DNA of 64,000 bases from the NCBI RefSeq assembly GCF_003086695.1, contig NZ_CP025999.1, positions 2,025,680-2,089,679 of the forward strand. The letters are read 5' to 3'. This stretch comes from Stenotrophomonas sp. SAU14A_NAIMI4_8 (lineage in GTDB: Bacteria > Pseudomonadota > Gammaproteobacteria > Xanthomonadales > Xanthomonadaceae). Every line of letters starts with the position of its first letter. Positions within the stretch are counted from its first letter, which is position 1. Under the pieces are notes generated by a model. It was not told where the DNA came from. It saw only the letters and a program-made list of their open reading frames with translations, and searched no databases. The translations under genes and the position numbers were made by a program. Shown here in pieces: positions 62,748 to 64,000 of the stretch.

Positions 62748-63521
62748 TTAGAGCTCGCCGTTCTGGCGCGCCTTGCGCTGGCGGTCGATGCGGAAGATGT
62801 AGCGCTGGATGGCGCTGTCGCCGCCGCGTGGCAGGTCGTCGAAGCGCATGCCGATCCGCTTCACTTCGATGCCGTTGGGCTGGCGCTGCGGCAGCATGTT
62901 GCAGACCACCAGGCTGATCGGCAGGTCCGGGCCGTCGGGCATGGACAGGGTGGCGGCGTAGCGCTTCTGCAGGGTGAACAGCGCGCAGTCGCTGGGCACG
63001 GTGATGGCCAGGCCGCCGCCGCTGATATCCACCACGCGCATGGACAGTGCGTCGGCACCGGCTTCACCGGCGGCCAGGCTCAGCTGCGGCGAGTCGGTGA
63101 TGGGGGTTTCCAGGCGGTACAGCTCGCGGCGCTGCAGGTGTACCAGCTCCTCGGGCAGGTGTGCGCGGAAGGCGACGTGACCGTCGTTGTCCACGCGCTC
63201 CAATGCCTGCAGCCGGAACCGCACCAGCACCCGTTCCAGCTGGGCGAAGCACAGCAGATGGTCGGCCTGTTCGGCGGCACGGTTGGACGCCTCCTGCGGA
63301 CTGCCGTCCAGCAGCAGGGTGTCTTCGTCCTCGTCGAGGTCGAGCAGGGCGGTAGGGAAGGAACGATCGCGCCCGTCGATATGGGCGTTGATCAGGGAAC
63401 GCTGGTCGATCAGCGAGCGCAGCAACTGGCGCAGCTGGCGGGGGTTGCGGACCAGGAACCGCTCGTCGGCGGCGTCGGCCGCGTGGGTGTCACTCAATGC
63501 AATGTCGTGGCCGTCGGACAT
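62748..63521 (-). CDS. YcgR-like flagellar brake protein with PilZ domain
   Basis: A 257-residue protein. The N-terminal YcgR domain ([44 protein letters not shown]) is followed by a PilZ domain. Its c-di-GMP-binding motifs are present: [11 protein letters not shown] (RxxxR) and [10 protein letters not shown] (DxSxxG). Such proteins slow the flagellar motor when c-di-GMP is high. It is placed among chemoreceptor and cheW genes. RpfG in the same window lowers c-di-GMP, so DSF signalling could act through this protein. Confidence 0.92.
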   Translation of the reverse strand: MSDGHDIALSDTHAADAADERFLVRNPRQLRQLLRSLIDQRSLINAHIDGRDRSFPTALLDLDEDEDTLLLDGSPQEASNRAAEQADHLLCFAQLERVLVRFRLQALERVDNDGHVAFRAHLPEELVHLQRRELYRLETPITDSPQLSLAAGEAGADALSMRVVDISGGGLAITVPSDCALFTLQKRYAATLSMPDGPDLPISLVVCNMLPQRQPNGIEVKRIGMRFDDLPRGGDSAIQRYIFRIDRQRKARQNGEL

Positions 63522-63626
63522 GGAATCTTGGGTCTGGGGCGGGCGCCAGCGCGTGTTGGCGCGCGGCTTACTGGGGGTATCGGCCGCGCGCCGGAAATAT
63601 GTAGCCCGTCAAACCCGCTGCCGTGG

Positions 63627-64000
63627 TCAGCCGGGCAGGCGGGACACCGGCCGTGGCCCGCGTTCGACGCTGCGCAGGTGGCGGCTGTTGTCCAGATGGA
63701 AGCGTGCCACCGCCTGCGCCAGCACCGTGGCCTGTTCGCCCATGCCCTGGGTGGCGTGCGCCGAGGCCTCCACCAACGTGGCGTTCTGGCGGGTGTTGGC
63801 ATCCATCTGCGCAATACTCTGGTTGACCTGTTCGATGCCGGCGCTCTGCTCCTGCGAGGCGGCCGAAATCTCGCCCATGATGTCGGTCACCCGCTGCACC
63901 GAGGCGACGATCTCGCCCATGGTGTCGCCGGCGCGCCGTACCAGGGTGGAGCCTTCGTCGACCTTGCCGACCGAATCGTCGATCAGGCCCTTGATCTCCT
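63627..64000 (-). CDS. methyl-accepting chemotaxis protein, 3'-terminal fragment
   Basis: The frame is open to the window end, so only the last ~124 residues are seen. They belong to the methyl-accepting domain ([47 protein letters not shown]), but the terminal part differs from the other two receptors: [29 protein letters not shown], then a basic tail [11 protein letters not shown] with no DWQEF. It is upstream of the PilZ gene in the same direction. Confidence 0.93.
   Translation of the reverse strand, partial: EIKGLIDDSVGKVDEGSTLVRRAGDTMGEIVASVQRVTDIMGEISAASQEQSAGIEQVNQSIAQMDANTRQNATLVEASAHATQGMGEQATVLAQAVARFHLDNSRHLRSVERGPRPVSRLPG

Overview
The window is GC-rich, densely coding gammaproteobacterial chromosome of Xanthomonadaceae type, most likely the Stenotrophomonas maltophilia complex. 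The evidence is the gene order carB-greA-rpfE-recJ ... prfB ... lysS-rpfG-rpfC / rpfF-rpfB ... betAB-betI ... acnA(rpfA)-acnB, which is the rpf (regulation of pathogenicity factors) region. It is supported by dozens of short palindromic repeats that begin with GTAG, as in the SMAG REP family of S. maltophilia. No phage, integrase, transposase, tRNA, rRNA or CRISPR array was seen.

Layout. 1-6830: end of carB, greA, rpfE, a DUF1176 secreted protein and recJ. 6953-13159: an envelope protein with VIT, VWA and DUF2135 domains, a PAP2 phosphatase, an acyltransferase and a divergent membrane-bound LytTR regulator. 13359-14484: prfB with its programmed +1 frameshift. 14530-16958: an XRE/MmyB-type regulator whose 3' end and downstream DNA form a ~950-bp tandem duplication. 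17091-21872: succinate-semialdehyde-type dehydrogenase, catabolic acetolactate synthase, lysS. 22074-28267: DSF quorum sensing, with sensor kinase RpfC and c-di-GMP phosphodiesterase RpfG facing the DSF synthase RpfF and acyl-CoA ligase RpfB. 28573-32384: choline to glycine betaine (betA, betB, betI). 32659-33665: a Phd-type antitoxin with a zeta-like kinase toxin. 34556-40863: aconitases A and B with a VapBC pair between them.

40978-48710 is a catabolic cluster: a LysR regulator with two HTH domains, divergent from CHA aldolase, oxalomesaconate tautomerase, a DctA-type carrier, a porin, and the amidohydrolases LigJ and LigI. Together these would convert 2-pyrone-4,6-dicarboxylate to pyruvate and oxaloacetate. 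No ring-cleaving dioxygenase is present. 49183-53437 holds three tandem paralogues of an unrecognised secreted protein family. 53531-64000 is a chemotaxis locus on the minus strand (cheB, cheD, cheR, three MCPs, cheW, a YcgR-like PilZ protein and a small secreted protein).

The intergenic DNA is unusually structured. There are GTAG (SMAG) palindromes, several of which supply the stop codon of the preceding gene. A second hairpin family has GGGGTC/GACCCC ends and inner stems that change in a compensatory way. There are also long-armed (22-26 bp) inverted repeats around a shared GGCGCCATGGATGGCGCC core, and an array of 70-bp composite units. The least explained items are the secreted paralogue family, the dioxygenase-less PDC cluster and the repeat families.
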